64,000 nt of DNA from Tricholoma matsutake. Its lineage: Eukaryota > Basidiomycota > Agaricomycetes > Agaricales > Tricholomataceae. Positions 43,016 to 54,763 of this stretch are shown piece by piece. The stretch lies in contig AP026549.1 of the NCBI GenBank assembly GCA_026075535.2, positions 4,588,001 through 4,652,000 on the forward strand, read 5' to 3'. Within the stretch, counting starts at the first letter, position 1; the number at the start of each line of letters is the position of its first letter. The notes below the pieces were generated by a model. It was not told where the DNA came from, did no database searches, and saw only the letters and a program-made list of their open reading frames with translations. The position numbers and the translations under genes are program-made.

Positions 43016-43023
43016 GGCAGTGG

Positions 43024-43881
43024 TCACTGGGGTAGGTGCAGCAGGGCAGGTGGGAGCGGTGGATGGAGAGGATGGTTGATAAGACCAGTATACGTTGCTG
43101 CATCTGGGAATCCATTCAGGCAGTTCTTCGAGATGTGGTAGACATTGAGAGGATGGCATTTCCGGCAGCTGTTGTTGTTGTCAAGCCGGTCATGCTCAGC
43201 ATTGGTGAGTGCTGCTAAGTGTTGGATGGTACCAGTTATGGCCACAGAGGTTGCAGCCACAGGGTTTGCAGTGTGGGAAGCAGTGTTTGCAGGACCATTG
43301 TTATGACAGCAATGTTTGTTTGTGTCCTCCCATCTGTTGAATACTTCTTCAGTGACTTTCTGAGCATGCTTCAGATTGGCTCGGCGGTTCTCATCGTGAC
43401 ATTTGACCTCTAAGGCCCATGGCTGCAAAATGAGAATCTTCTCCACCTTGTTGGCATTGCAACAATGAGTGAGTTTGGGGTCCAGGCCCGCCTCCAGCTT
43501 TTCATGTAAGGATGTATCAGAGAAATGAGAAGTGGTGTTGGCAAGCAAAGAGTTAAGAGACTGCATGTGCAAAAACCAGTCCCAGAATGACTGGTTTTGT
43601 TTCAGGGTAGCAGCAAGAATACGATGACAAACAGTAGGTTCCCAGTCAGGGTCAAGATAGTTCACCCTGAGCTCAGCCATGAAATCAGTGAAAGAGAGGG
43701 TGAGGAGCCAGTTACAGTCTCTGCTAATCCAGTCGTGGATCCATGAATCTCTGAAACAGCCAAGGATCTTATGGACTTGATTGTCCTCCTTTATCTCTTT
43801 GCTGTCAAAGAAATCCAGACAGCCAAGCTTGAATGTGCACATTAAGATGGCATGGTATGAATGGTTGAAGTTGGAGATCAA
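43024..43881 (-). pseudogene. Gypsy no. 2 gag with CCHC zinc knuckle
   Basis: An open frame of 285 codons. The gag domain is visible as SWIHDWISRDCNWLLTLSFT and NYLDPDWEPTVCHRILAATL, then DWFLHMQSLNSLLANTTSHF. The zinc knuckle is CRKCHPLNVYHISKNC near the C-terminus. No LTR could be identified with confidence to its right. The frame is long, but the rest of the element is broken, so it is probably non-functional. It is typical of agaricomycete gypsy gag in length and order. Confidence 0.75.
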
Positions 43882-44838
43882 TCACTCATTCAATCAGTGG
43901 ACACAACACACCACCACACTGGCACTTTGCACACTCCCATCATGGAAATGTTCCCACACTTCCCTTAAACTGGGATATAGACCTCATTCTCAATACCAAG
44001 AACTTGGAATGAGTGGAAGTCTTATAATCTACCTTTTTTTCCATACTCCAACACCAGGCCTCTCCTGACATTGTTAGCACCAGTGATTGAAAGGCAGCAC
44101 TTGTCATTAGGACAGCTGTAACCAGACAACCAATTGGATCTAGTTTAGTTACAATATACCTTACTCTATTCAGTCAACTATTTTAGTTAAAGCCAAATTC
44201 AGTATCTCAGAGATCAGGTAAACAGTGTGGATCCAAAGTGCCTAGTAGGCACAGTAATGCATGAGTATGTACATAGGGATGAGAATCTTAAGCTGTAGGT
44301 TCAGTGGGCATGGGCAAGCAAGACTTTTTTGTGTCATGATGTGTGATGTATATATAATATTGAACTTATGTTTCAGTCTGATTGAATCTCAGACCCACTT
44401 GCTGAGGTATGGCACTAAGTACCTCTCAACATCCTGCAATTGACAGCCAAGAATGCACCAGCAGGATGCATCTGGTGCCATGTGATGGAAGAAGAGACGA
44501 CATGACAAGATATGACATAATGTCTGAACATTTCCAATTGGAGTTTCACACTGGCTGAATTAATTGTCTTTAGAATGTTTTTATAGTAGTCTAATCGGGC
44601 AGCGTGATGATCTGGCCTGGACCATGAACTTTCCCTTCCTGGTTTCTGAAACCAGCTGTTCCCATGCGAGTGATCCGCACATCCCAGACTTGTAGAGTTC
44701 AAGCCTGTGCTTGTCTACTCCCTCAAGTTTGCTGTCTCCAGAAATTTTTTGTGCTCTATTTGATTTTTGCTAAATCAATCATCCTCACATCTTCAAGTGG
44801 TATACAATTGACCATTCATCAACACAAACTCACTGCAC
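43882..44838. other. No gene recognised; possible gypsy no. 2 leader/LTR
   Basis: AT-rich, CpG-poor, without convincing ORFs or recognisable LTR boundaries. The left part should contain the leader and 5' LTR of gypsy no. 2. I could not find a second LTR copy to prove it. Confidence 0.45.
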
Positions 44839-46056
44839 ATGGCTGATGGAACAACTGATGCAACAGGAACCCCTATTCTTGGAGGCCCTGGAGTCACCGC
44901 ATCAAATACTCAAGTCACTGGATCTGGTAGAGCAAGTGTGCTTGACGTCGACGCGTTCATCACAGCAGGCCTGGCCAAAGAGCCGGCTACACATGGTGTT
45001 CTCATGACCTGCGATGGACATGTCTCAGACTATAGGAGTCTTCACATCTCAAAGGCATCTGCTCTCACAAACATTTACACAACTCTCATTGCAGCAATTC
45101 CTGAAGGAGGAGCAGTGGAGAAACCTTTCAGTCAATATATCAGAATCATCGAGAACCACGACCAGTTTATTGCTGCTGCAGGCAAACGTGGAATGAGAGA
45201 CCGATCGCCCACCCCAGAGGAGGACAATGAGGAGGGCAAGAAGAAAATGCACCTGACTGGTAAGAGGACTCACCTCGACGCAACGTCGGACAGTCCCACC
45301 AAGCCAGCATATGCCTGGAATACAACACTTGCGATACAGATCGTTCTACCAGTTAACTTGGAGAAAATTTGAAAGTTACTCAAGCTTTACACCGACGACC
45401 CCAAAGGTGCAAAAGCTGACTTGCTTAACCAACCCGACTGCCCTGAATTTCCTGATGGAGAGTGGAAGAACGTCCTGGCAGGTCGCGCAGTCAATCTTGA
45501 TAGCATCTTATCTGGGTATCACTCCACCTCAAACAATGACAAACACATTGAAGTCTTGGGGAACCTGGAGTTCAAAGTTCTGACAGTCACTCCAAACAAA
45601 GTCATCAGCACCATGGGCGATTGGAGCGTCGCGTGGAACAAAACTGCACACGCAACCATCTTTGCTTTCCCACACAGGTCAAAGGAGCTTACAGTCTATG
45701 GTGAAACTATCATCAGTCTCTTTGCAGCAACCCACATCAACTTCCATTCACGAGTCATTGCATATGATCATGCTGTTTGGTGTCAAGTTGGTTCAAGGCG
45801 CGATCTTGAGCTCACAGACTACTACAAGTTTCTTGACTTATGCACCAGTCATATGGACATGATCGGCACAGCTGTTGTCCACACTGCTGATGTATGGGAG
45901 CAAAGTGCACCATGGAAGAAGACTGAAGCGTGCAACTGATGGAATCAAGGACTGTGCATGCTGGATGATGCCACCTGTTGCCAAATGCATGTGTGCAATA
46001 CCTGTAAGGAGAAGGGTCACAAAGGACCAAAATGCCCTACTACTACCACGTCCTAA
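44839..46056 (+). pseudogene. Gag-like ORF of a tyrosine-recombinase element, two TGA codons
   Basis: One frame from MADGTTDATGTPILGGPG to a TAA at 46054-46056. It contains PDGEWKNVLAGRAVNLDSIL and GDWSVAWNKTAHATIFAFPH, a domain common in agaricomycete mobile elements. Near the end are a CCCH-like cluster (NQGLCMLDDATCCQMHVC) and a perfect CCHC knuckle (CNTCKEKGHKGPKC). TGA at 45370-45372 (LEKI-stop-KLLKLY) and 45937-45939 (EACN-stop-WNQGLC) interrupt it; Arg CGA restores both. The knuckle suggests a nucleic-acid-binding Gag role. The adjacent recombinase ORF is in the same frame. Confidence 0.7.
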
Positions 46057-47202
46057 ATTCGCCTCTTTTCCCCATCATTCAGTCACTACATTCCTATCGT
46101 ACTCCTATTTTTTACTACCCCCTCGAGACACGCTGGGGGCATCCAAAAAATGATCAACCTCTCAGAAGGCTCTCGACAGCCCCTTCGAGAGCCATGGCCT
46201 ATGGACTGTCTTGTCCATGAGTGTGCCATTGCGCTTGGCCTTTCCATTGATGAATCATCAAACCTCACCTACACCTCTGCACTCAACTCATACATCATGT
46301 TCTACAAATTACACCATTTTCCTGTCGAACCCACAGAAGAAACGCTGAGCTTCTTCACTGTCTACATGTCGACCTATATCAAACCTGACTCTGTCAACTC
46401 CTACCTCTTGGGCATTGCCAACCAGCTTCAACCTTTCTTTCCAAACGTCAGAACCCACCGAAACAGCAACCTTGTCAAGCATACAGTTGCAGGCTGCCAC
46501 CGACGTTTTGGCTCTCCCATAAAGCGCAAGTGGCCACTCTCTATTACTGACCTTCGGGTCATTACTGAGAAGTTGACCTCATCACATTCCCATGATGACA
46601 AACTTTTTCTTGCACTTTTGTTCACTGGGTTTCACGGACTTCTACGTCTTGGAGAACTTTGTTTTCCTGACAGGATTGTGTTACAGAATTACAGGAAGGT
46701 GTCACTTCGGCACACTGTCACCATCAACAACCTCCAGTACTCCTTTTTCCTTCCAGGACATAAGGGAGACTGCTTCTATGAGGGAAACACAATCATCATC
46801 CAGAATACTGACATGGCAACAAACCCTCATCCTCTTTTCATGTCATACCTCTCATCCCGTGATCACCTGCATCCATTCCAACCTGAACTGTGGTTGCATG
46901 AGAATGGGCATGTTCCCACTTGAGGGTGGTTCATGACGCACCTCAAGAGATTCTTCCCCACAGATGTCGGGGGCCAATCTATGCATGCAGGAGGAGCTAC
47001 ATCCCTCACAGAAGCTGGAGTTGCCCCATCTGTCATCCAAGCCATTGGTCGATGGGCATCCAGCACCTTCCAAATTTACATCTGAAAGAACCCCATTCTT
47101 TTGCAGGCCCTACTTTTCGGATGTCCTGCACACCAGCCAGCGCCTGCTCAGTTGTTTCCTTTTATCTCCACAGGCTATGATCTCGGACTACTTTTCTCTT
47201 AA
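46057..47202 (+). pseudogene. Tyrosine recombinase (Crypton/DIRS-type), catalytic Arg lost
   Basis: The usable start is MINLSEGSRQPLREPWPMDC (46150). The N-terminal SAM-like part is YTSALNSYIMFYKLHHFPVE. The catalytic domain has the first Arg in FHGLLRLGELC (about 46650), Lys/His in FFLPGHKGD, then QSMHAGGATSLTEAGVAPSV and IQAIGRWASSTFQIYI with the nucleophile Tyr. The family H-S-x-R box reads Q-S-M-H, so both the His and the second catalytic Arg are changed (CGT to CAT fits CpG loss). TGA codons at 46921-46923 (HVPT-stop-GWFMTHL) and 47083-47085 (IYI-stop-KNPILLQALL) again fit CGA. No reverse transcriptase lies between gag-like ORF and recombinase. Confidence 0.8.
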
Positions 47203-48785
47203 CAGACTTTCATATGGACTACAGACTTGGACCTTCAAATTTATTACCTCAGATTCAGAATTGGACATTGCCATCAGACTATTTCTTCATGTTCCTGATC
47301 ACTTCGTTCAACTTGTATTTGTTCTTTTACTTCTTTACTCCTTACTTACTTCTTCTTTCCCTCCCTTCCCATCCCCCATTTTATAGGCTTATTAGGGATC
47401 CATACTCGAAATAAATGCCTGCAGACTTGTCGGGGTGGTCGGCGCCACCTCGGGGAGTCTTGCAACTCCCTATTTTGTCCTATCCTGCATTTCACATCCC
47501 ACGGTCCACTATTCATCATGCACGATTAGATCAATGGTCTGCTTCGGGTGATGGCGCGCTTTCACGTTTCTGTGGCACATGTTTTCTCGAGCGATCATCG
47601 GGTTTCACTCGCACAGCCACGCCAATTTTAGATTATCCTATACCATTACGTTATATAAACAACTATTAATTAATTCTACTTTGGAACTTCCCGGTCTGGA
47701 GCTCCCTGAGACCCCCGGAAAATATTTCGCACTAAGGCGTTTATATCTGAACGAGGGGTCCCACTTCCAGCAGTAAATTTCCTTTCTACATACATAAACT
47801 TTTTTTCCATCTCCGACGACTAAGCGATGTCAACCTTAAATCCAGCAAATTATGACATCAGCATGCTCCGCTCAGCGCTCATCTCTCATATGAACATGGA
47901 TCTCTCAACTCATACTCCGACCGCGTCTTATGGTTTGGAAACTATTCTACGTTTCCAAATCCTACGGGCAGTTATCCAATGCTTCCTTTCCTGCGATGAT
48001 CGCGTACTGCGAGGAATTGACTGGAAGTGAGCAGAAGATCTAAAGCCTCTGGATCTTTCTTCCTTCCTTTTTCTCATTTTTCTCTTTTGGAATTTTCTAA
48101 CTAGCGGTCCTTGCTCCTACTCATGGTTGCTGCTGAGGTGTGCAACAACTTGTCACTGTTCCGAATGTGTTTTATACCAATAGAATTCTTTGTCCGTTGT
48201 TTCTTGCACCATATTTCATTCATCACCTTCAAGCTAAGCAATATGGGCCTGTCGTAACAAAACTTAACTCTTTCCCCATCGAGCAGGAGGATTTGCATCT
48301 GGCAATGTTCTGATTCAAACTGATCTTTACCGATGTGTGAGGAATTTGAGAAGCTTGCTTAGTAACCTGGGCGGACTCCACAAGTTCTCGGCATCGTGAC
48401 ATGATCGGAGAGTTCTCAATTCCATACTCGCTATCGCTGCGACATTCTTTTAGCACGCGGCCAAGCGCGGCCACTGCGCATGCATTCCTTCATTGTCCGA
48501 GTCCTGCACGCGCGAGACCAGCCGGACCAATCATGAAGCCGTGTTGTTGTGGGCGCCGAGGCATGTTGTAACTTGTTTCTTAACATCGGATGTAACACCC
48601 AGTCGCCAGTCGGGTCAAAGTCGGGTTGTTCGCATGGAAGGTGCATCGTGAAGTTCTTTGATGACATACATACGCACAGCCAAGAACTATATTGAGTCCC
48701 AACTCGTTCACATACTCATGTGAATCCAATAGGAGCCGATGGATATAAAAGTGATACTATAGCCTGAGGACACCGCGCGATCACC
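47203..48785. other. Transition to host DNA; weak small ORF only
   Basis: CpG frequency rises sharply from about 47,430. A plus-strand ORF at 47827-48030 (MSTLNPANYDISMLRSALIS) ends at a GTGAGC splice-donor-like site, but I cannot trace a convincing continuation, so I do not call a gene. The hairpin GGTGGTCGGCGCCACC lies at 47438-47453. The 3' part is the promoter region of the P450 gene. Confidence 0.5.
48744..48750 (+). promoter_or_regulatory. TATA-like box upstream of the P450 gene
   Basis: TATAAAA, 36 bases before the start codon at 48786. The spacing leaves only a very short leader, so it is only a candidate. Confidence 0.35.
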
Positions 48786-50670
48786 ATGTCTTTCTCCAAT
48801 AGCACCCAACTCCCCAGGTCGTGGACTGCCTGGTCACACCAATTCCAATCGCATGGGGCCTTGATCGCAATCGCAATTGCCGTCGCCATCTTCTTCAAGA
48901 GCAATGTCAGCAGAATCATTGCCGTCTGGCCGTTCTTTACTCGCCGCTACGACTTTATTACATCCAACCTCAAGAAGACTGGGCGAAATGTGTTCTCGTT
49001 TAACGTCCTACACGTACGCATAACAGTCTGATATGATACTAATACTTCTGTTTATATCAGTAAGTAGCACTCTGTCACGGCATTTCAGGGCGTGAGCGCA
49101 CGTAGGGCCTTATTTGATGATAAGAACCTCGACTTTAATGAGGGGTACAAGATTCTTATGGGAGCTGTACGCCATATTCTATCGGATAGCTTTGTCATCG
49201 TTCCTAACACCTGGAAATGTTCTTGGTAGGCGCCACGTTTGAGCGACATACAAATTGATAGCGACTCACGGACGGACGTCTTTAACAAACGTATCGCCTT
49301 TCTTTTCAACAAAGATCGTTTGTCGGAGGGTGAGTGCTATCTGAGCACATCCGCTGTATCCTTGGCTCAGTTAACCTTCCGCCAGTTCTACCTACCCTGT
49401 TTGATGACATCCAGATGCGTATGGATCGTTGCGGCAAGCAAGGTGTCATTGATCCTTTCAAAGATGTCTACAATGTATATCACGTGTTTTCTGGCCGGTG
49501 CTCCAACTTAACGTTTTACTATCTTATAGCTCGTCTTCCAAATGACCGTCCGCATGGCCTCTTGCCGCGAACTTGCCTCGGACCTCCACGCACTCACTGA
49601 GCTACAAAGGCACTATTGGATCCTAGAGAAGAGTGCCACTCCCACCTCGCTCCTCTTCCCCTGGTTACCCAGCCCCGCCAAGCGTGCTAAGGAGGCTTCG
49701 ACCAAAGCTCTATTCACAATGCTACAGGATTATGTCGAAGAAAGGAGAAAAGCACCAGTGCCGAATTCGGATGCGGTTGATATGCTATTGGGCTTAGGTA
49801 TGAGCCATGAGGATATCGTCGGGTTTATTCTAGGCGTTATCTTCGCGGGGGTCATCAACACCGGTATCAACGGTACGTTGCCTCACTATCCTCATCTCAC
49901 TCTCCCAGGGCCTAAATTCTGATAACAATTTCAGCCTGCTGGATCCTCCTCTACATATCTACCTACGCCCAATGGAAATCTGCCATTTACGCTGAGGTCC
50001 ACGCGCTCCTTGCTCAATATACCAACCCGTCTGACCCTCTCCACAAAAGGCTCTCTACCATCCCTCTCACAGCTTGGGAGGATGAGATGCCGAGTACGGA
50101 TCTCGCCCTGCGTGAGACCATACGTCTCGTTGTTAACGGCACTGTCCTGCGCCGCAATCTGGTCGGGAGAGTGAAACTGTCTGAGGTTGGGGAGGTGCCG
50201 AGCGGCGGATTTCTGGCGTATAGCCTTTCGGATGCGCACATGAACCCTAGAATATATACAGATCCTGGATTGTTTGACCCCGAGCGGTTTAGTCCAGGGC
50301 GGGAAGAGGACAAACGGGAGCCCTATGCCTTTTTGGGATGGGGAGCGGGTGAGTAGCCTCAGTTCCTTTATAATAATCTTATGAGAACTCGGGAAGGCCG
50401 GCACCCATGCACAGGCATGAAGATCGCGAAATTGGAAATTAAGATGATTGTGGCTCTGTTTGTGGTGGGATATGAGTTTGATGTGGTTGATTCGAGAGGC
50501 AGGACGCCCGAGAGGCTTCCGATCCCGGATTACAATGATATTCAGCAGGTACGTGTCTACTCCGGCCAGTTAAATTTGTGCAACGGCTGACCATTTCCCC
50601 CCATGACGATAACTAGGCCAGGCCGAAAGGCGAGCCGTGCTTCCTCAAGTTCAAGCGTGTTGTCGAGTAG
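48786..50670 (+). CDS. Cytochrome P450 monooxygenase
   Basis: Eight exons with consistent phases: 48786-49013, 49089-49166, 49230-49329, 49371-49474, 49530-49872, 49935-50348, 50397-50548, 50617-50670; 490 residues. An N-terminal hydrophobic anchor (GALIAIAIAVAIFF, about residues 25-38) predicts ER membrane attachment. P450 hallmarks: I-helix GVIFAGVINTGIN, K-helix ExxR in ALRETIRL, the PERF-like FDPERFSPGRE, and the heme loop FLGWGAGRHPCTGMK with the Cys thiolate ligand. The I-helix lacks the usual acidic-Thr pair (N-T instead). The overall look is nearest the CYP51/CYP7-like clan, but the family is not assigned. The gene is convergent with the Spt5 gene, with 114 bp between stop codons. Substrate is unknown. 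Confidence 0.93.
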
Positions 50671-50784
50671 AGCTAGAGTTGTATATTTCCGTATGTTCCA
50701 TAAAACGACTTTGGGAATTTGGCTCGATGGCAATATTGTAGTACGACAAGTAATAAATATAAACAATAGGGGTAAATGTACGAC

Positions 50785-53700
50785 TTAGGGTGTTGGATAC
50801 AGCGCGACCAAATGCTCCATCTTAACATAGAAGACCGACAGCGGGTCCGCCTGCGTTGACACCGGCACGTCCTCCCCATCCCCGACGTTTTCCCTGACAA
50901 TTACTTCCTTCCCTTTATGATGCGAATCTTTATGTATGAGAACCAGGGCCTCATCGCCTCTCCACTTGGGGTTGACAGGCATAATGTATCGAATTAGGAT
51001 AGACCGCTGGTCTCCATTATCAAACAGAATCGTTGCGGACTGCTCGAAGTCCACAGCAGCACGGAACGCAGCTACCACTCGGCCCTGTTTTCCTTCATAA
51101 TCGCCATCGAGGTAGCCCGAGTGTCGCGTACCGGAAACCTTGATCTTAAATCGATTCTGATAATTGGCATATGCTGGATCAAGTATCCAGCTTTCCTCCA
51201 GTTCTGCCGAGCATGTCAGATCATGCGGGGCATCAACATACGAGTCGAACTTACCCGGGCCATCACTGTTAGGTGCAGAGTAGGAACTACCAGCAGGAAT
51301 GTCACCAGGAGTGGGAGCTGACATAGTAGAACCAGCAAAAACGCCCGCAGGGGTTTGTGCATTCGGGAACGGGAACACACCAGGTGTCGGTACAGCGTTA
51401 TACCCAGGAGTGGGAGCAGCCGCAGGTGTTGGTGCACTCTGATAACAATAACATGATCAATCACAACAAACAGAACGAAAAATTGACGTACCCAAGAAGA
51501 ATCATTACCCCAACCATCGCCGCCACTACCCCATCCACCTGTCCTGCCTGGCGTCGCACCTCCCCATGCGGAAGCCGCTGGTACTGTGCGGCCAGGAGTC
51601 GCTCCACCCCATCCCGTCCCTGGACCGGAACCTCCGCCACTGACATAGGGATTCGGTGTCCTCGAGTTCGCATTCCAAGCTGGCGTCTTCCCACCGTCGG
51701 CATAAGGGTTCGGCGTCCGCGATGATGCATTCCACGCCGGCGTTTTCCCCCCATCTGCGTACGGGTTCGGAGTGCGAGATGACGGGTTCCAAGATGGCGT
51801 CCGGGCATCGCCTGAGTAAGGATTGGGCGTTCGGCCTACACCCCAGGCAGGTGTTCGTGATCCAGACGTGTAAGGATTGGAAGTACGTGGAGCGCCAGAA
51901 CCACCGTATCCGTTGGGTGGACCCATTGATGAGTTGAAACTAGAACCGCGACCCGTGAGCTCGACAAGTTTTCCGTTCGGTCTGATACATGTAGATTAGT
52001 ACTCCGACCACCACCAGAGCCACAGATCGAATTACAACGTACAATCGTTCCCTAAGCTTATTTTTCTCCAGCGTGATAACCTTGTTTCCAGTTCTCAGCT
52101 CGACACGTGCAATTGGCCCATTGGTGTCATTGATGGTGCCAACATAACCTTTATGCGGGCCCTTGACGACACAAACCGTGAGTCCTATATCACGATCACG
52201 AGGCCCACGGCCCATCGCGCCAGACCCGACCATGCCTCCCAGAGGAGCAATCATAGATGGATTCATCTTCGATAGATCCGCCCCTCCGGGTTTCATGATG
52301 TTGCCTTTGGGAGCAAGAGACGCCAACGAACGCGCACGAGTAACAAAGACACCACCATTCTCCAACAAATCTCGGTTATGCAAGAAGGCGAAGAATGATT
52401 GATGAATGTGCAATACTATTCCTTTGCGACCCTAGACATGGTGGGAAGTCAGCTATAATCGCAAGAGATTTACCTTGGACTTACCTCGCCCTCGGTTTCC
52501 TTCACGTTGTCGTTCATGCGCAATTCATGTCCCTCAGAATCGGTTGCGATAGCTCTGGCTGAATCTCGGCGCATTGAGATCTGGTGGGGTTGTACAAGTC
52601 GTACTTGTCCATTTTGATCCAGAACACGGAAGGTGTCTCGTTCTGTCTTGAAGATTACTCCAACAGTTTGCGCACTTCAAAAACATTAGCGTGCATCTCT
52701 TAAAATGAACAAGGTACTCACTCCAATTGCACCAAATCATGCAATTCGTAATTTCCCACAATGTTTGTACCGGAACCAACTTCAGCGGCCTCACGCAGAT
52801 CTTTTGAGAATACTGAAACCTAAGATAACTGAATATAACCCTGCTACTAAGAGAAGCGCACGTACCTCCTGCATCGACATATCCGACAAGAACGTGACAA
52901 CATTGTCAGCCACGGACACTACCAAACCTGTTTCATCGGCATTTTGTCCCGTCATCACTTTAACATGGTCTCCGGGCTTGAATCTCTTCCTCACGCTTCG
53001 TGCTGGCAATTCGACCTTCTGCCCATCGATGTCAACTCCAACGGCCGTGATAATAACGACGTCCTGATGGATCTCGTCGACCACACCATGTACACCGGCC
53101 TGCTCACCCTCGAAGACTTCGACATGATCGCCGGGTTGCAATACCGAGATAGCCGCCTTGCGTGATGTCTCAGCAATAACAGAAAGGTCCACAATACCGT
53201 TGCCGTCCGTATTTCCACCCTCCTGGCCCCTCGCAAATTGTGTGATCTCGTCAAGAGTAGGGTTCACCTCTTCCAAGATGAGAGCATTCAGTTTAAAGTC
53301 CTTCTCAATGAAACCATCCTTGTATGTATCGTTTTGGAAAACGAACACTTGGTTTCGCTTGGAAACATGTTTTCTGCCATGGACCTTAATGACTTCTTCA
53401 TAATTGAAAAGGCGCTGCGGAGGTCGCATGGTTCCAGAACCAGTCGCCTGCTTCTTGCGTTTCCGGCCTTCGAGTGAGGCATCGTCTCGAGGATTCAGGT
53501 CGATACGAGGAATGAATTTAAGGCCCACATCCTCTCCGGTTTCTGTGATATCCACGACTTGAGCCAGATCGCCTGCGTATTTTCCGCGCTTGATGCGGAC
53601 CCAAGTGCCAGGCGTTACCGTCAAATCCTGCTTCTTAATCTGTAGTAGACTGGCCATCTCCTCGATAGGCACCAATTGAATGCCACGGCTGGCGAAGACA

Positions 53701-54678
53701 CCAACGAGGCCATTGCAAGCTTGCATAACTTGTTTGGAGCTACGTGCTTCCACATATATCATCCCTGGGAGAGAGTCACGTTGGAATGCCGAAAGAATAT
53801 TGAGCGGGCGAGCAGTATACTCCATATCGAGCGATTTACGCATGAGACTGAAGACGATGTCGCGTTCACGACCTGCCTATCAAATGACATGAAACAGAGG
53901 AAACGAACAAACTAGAATTACTCACCCTTACTCGAACTTGCCATAGACTGGCATCGTGGACCGAAGGCATGAGAAGCCGTTGAGGAATTTCGTTCATATC
54001 TCCTGTATAACGTACAGCAGCTCGTCCTCCGTAACGCCGACTAAGGTCCCTCGCGATTTGTTCTGGACTTTTGTCTTCTTCTTCCATCTGCCGTTTTTTG
54101 TCTAACAATGCGTAATGTCGTCTTGAAACGTCATCCTCCCCATCATCAACCGTGTCAATAAATCCCTCTGCAGAGGAGAGTAATGAGGAGATGTAGTAAA
54201 AGCTGCGTCCGAGATATCTTACCTCCTCCGAGGTCTTCCTCATCTTCCTCGTCCTCATCCTCATCACTGACTTCAGCCTCGATATCAAGGAAACGACTGG
54301 CAAGAAATCGTTTGTGGCGATGCTTTGGACAAAAGTTCTACTTGAGTTACATCTATATATGTTTGCACAACACACCTTGGCTCGTTTTTTCTTTCTGCCT
54401 GAATCTTCTCCTTCTTCGTCGTCCTCATCTTCTTCATCCTCATCATCATCCTCAGGGTCACCTTCTTCTTCCTCATCTTCTTCAATTTCCCTCCTCTGTT
54501 CCTTTTGTTTTCTTGGTTCGTCTCTGTCCAAAGCGTTATCGCCTTCCATTTCGTCCGTTTGCGGCATCACAGGGTCAGATCCCTCATTCTGATACGCACC
54601 ATCCATGTATGCGCCATCCTGGTACGAGCCATCCTGATATAGGCTGGTTTGGTATGCACCGTAAGCATGCTCTTCCAT
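50785..54678 (-). CDS. SPT5: Transcription elongation factor Spt5
   Basis: Nine exons in consistent phase: complement of 54376-54678, 54223-54322, 53926-54167, 52866-53876, 52722-52819, 52485-52674, 52043-52431, 51492-51981, 50785-51438; 1,158 residues. The acidic N-terminus (EIEEDEEEEGDPEDDDEDEE) is followed by the NGN domain (WQVRVRAGRERDIVFSLMRK, GMIYVEARSSKQVMQACNGL). KOW domains follow, e.g. TPGTWVRIKRGKYAGDLAQV, LQPGDHVEVFEGEQAGVHGV and FKPGDHVKVMTGQNADETGL. A C-terminal repeat region (SRTPNPYADGGKTPAWN and variants, 51500-51900) and a last KOW-like domain with GYLDGDYEGKQGRVVAAFR complete it. Spt5 with Spt4 clamps RNA polymerase II/I and controls pausing and processivity in the nucleus; the C-terminal repeats are a kinase target. 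It is an essential housekeeping gene. Confidence 0.96.
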
Positions 54679-54763
54679 GTCGTTGAGCGAAAGCCCTGAT
54701 TAGGTAATTATAAGCACTTGAGCTGCTTATGTAACGTAGTCCAATTCTTACACCTCCTTGCGT

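Noticed and set aside
44415..44702. Minus-strand ORF before the gag-like ORF
   Set aside because: No motif and overlaps probable promoter or leader DNA.
12921..47085. TGA read as a sense codon (recoding or selenocysteine) in the element genes
   Set aside because: Host genes in the window use TGA normally as stop (F-box, DJ-1, MYND), and there is no pattern of Cys-like context. CpG decay explains the data better.
1..47200. Classical RIP as the cause of the decay
   Set aside because: RIP in ascomycetes favours CpA and produces many TAA/TAG stops. Here stops are TGA at CGA positions, and copia remains CpG-rich.
47827..48030. Small host gene starting MSTLNPANYDISML
   Set aside because: A splice donor-like end exists but no convincing next exon or motif could be found.
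54758..54763. Upstream start of the F-box gene at 54758
   Set aside because: The codon is TTG; the first ATG is at 54764 and opens directly into the F-box.
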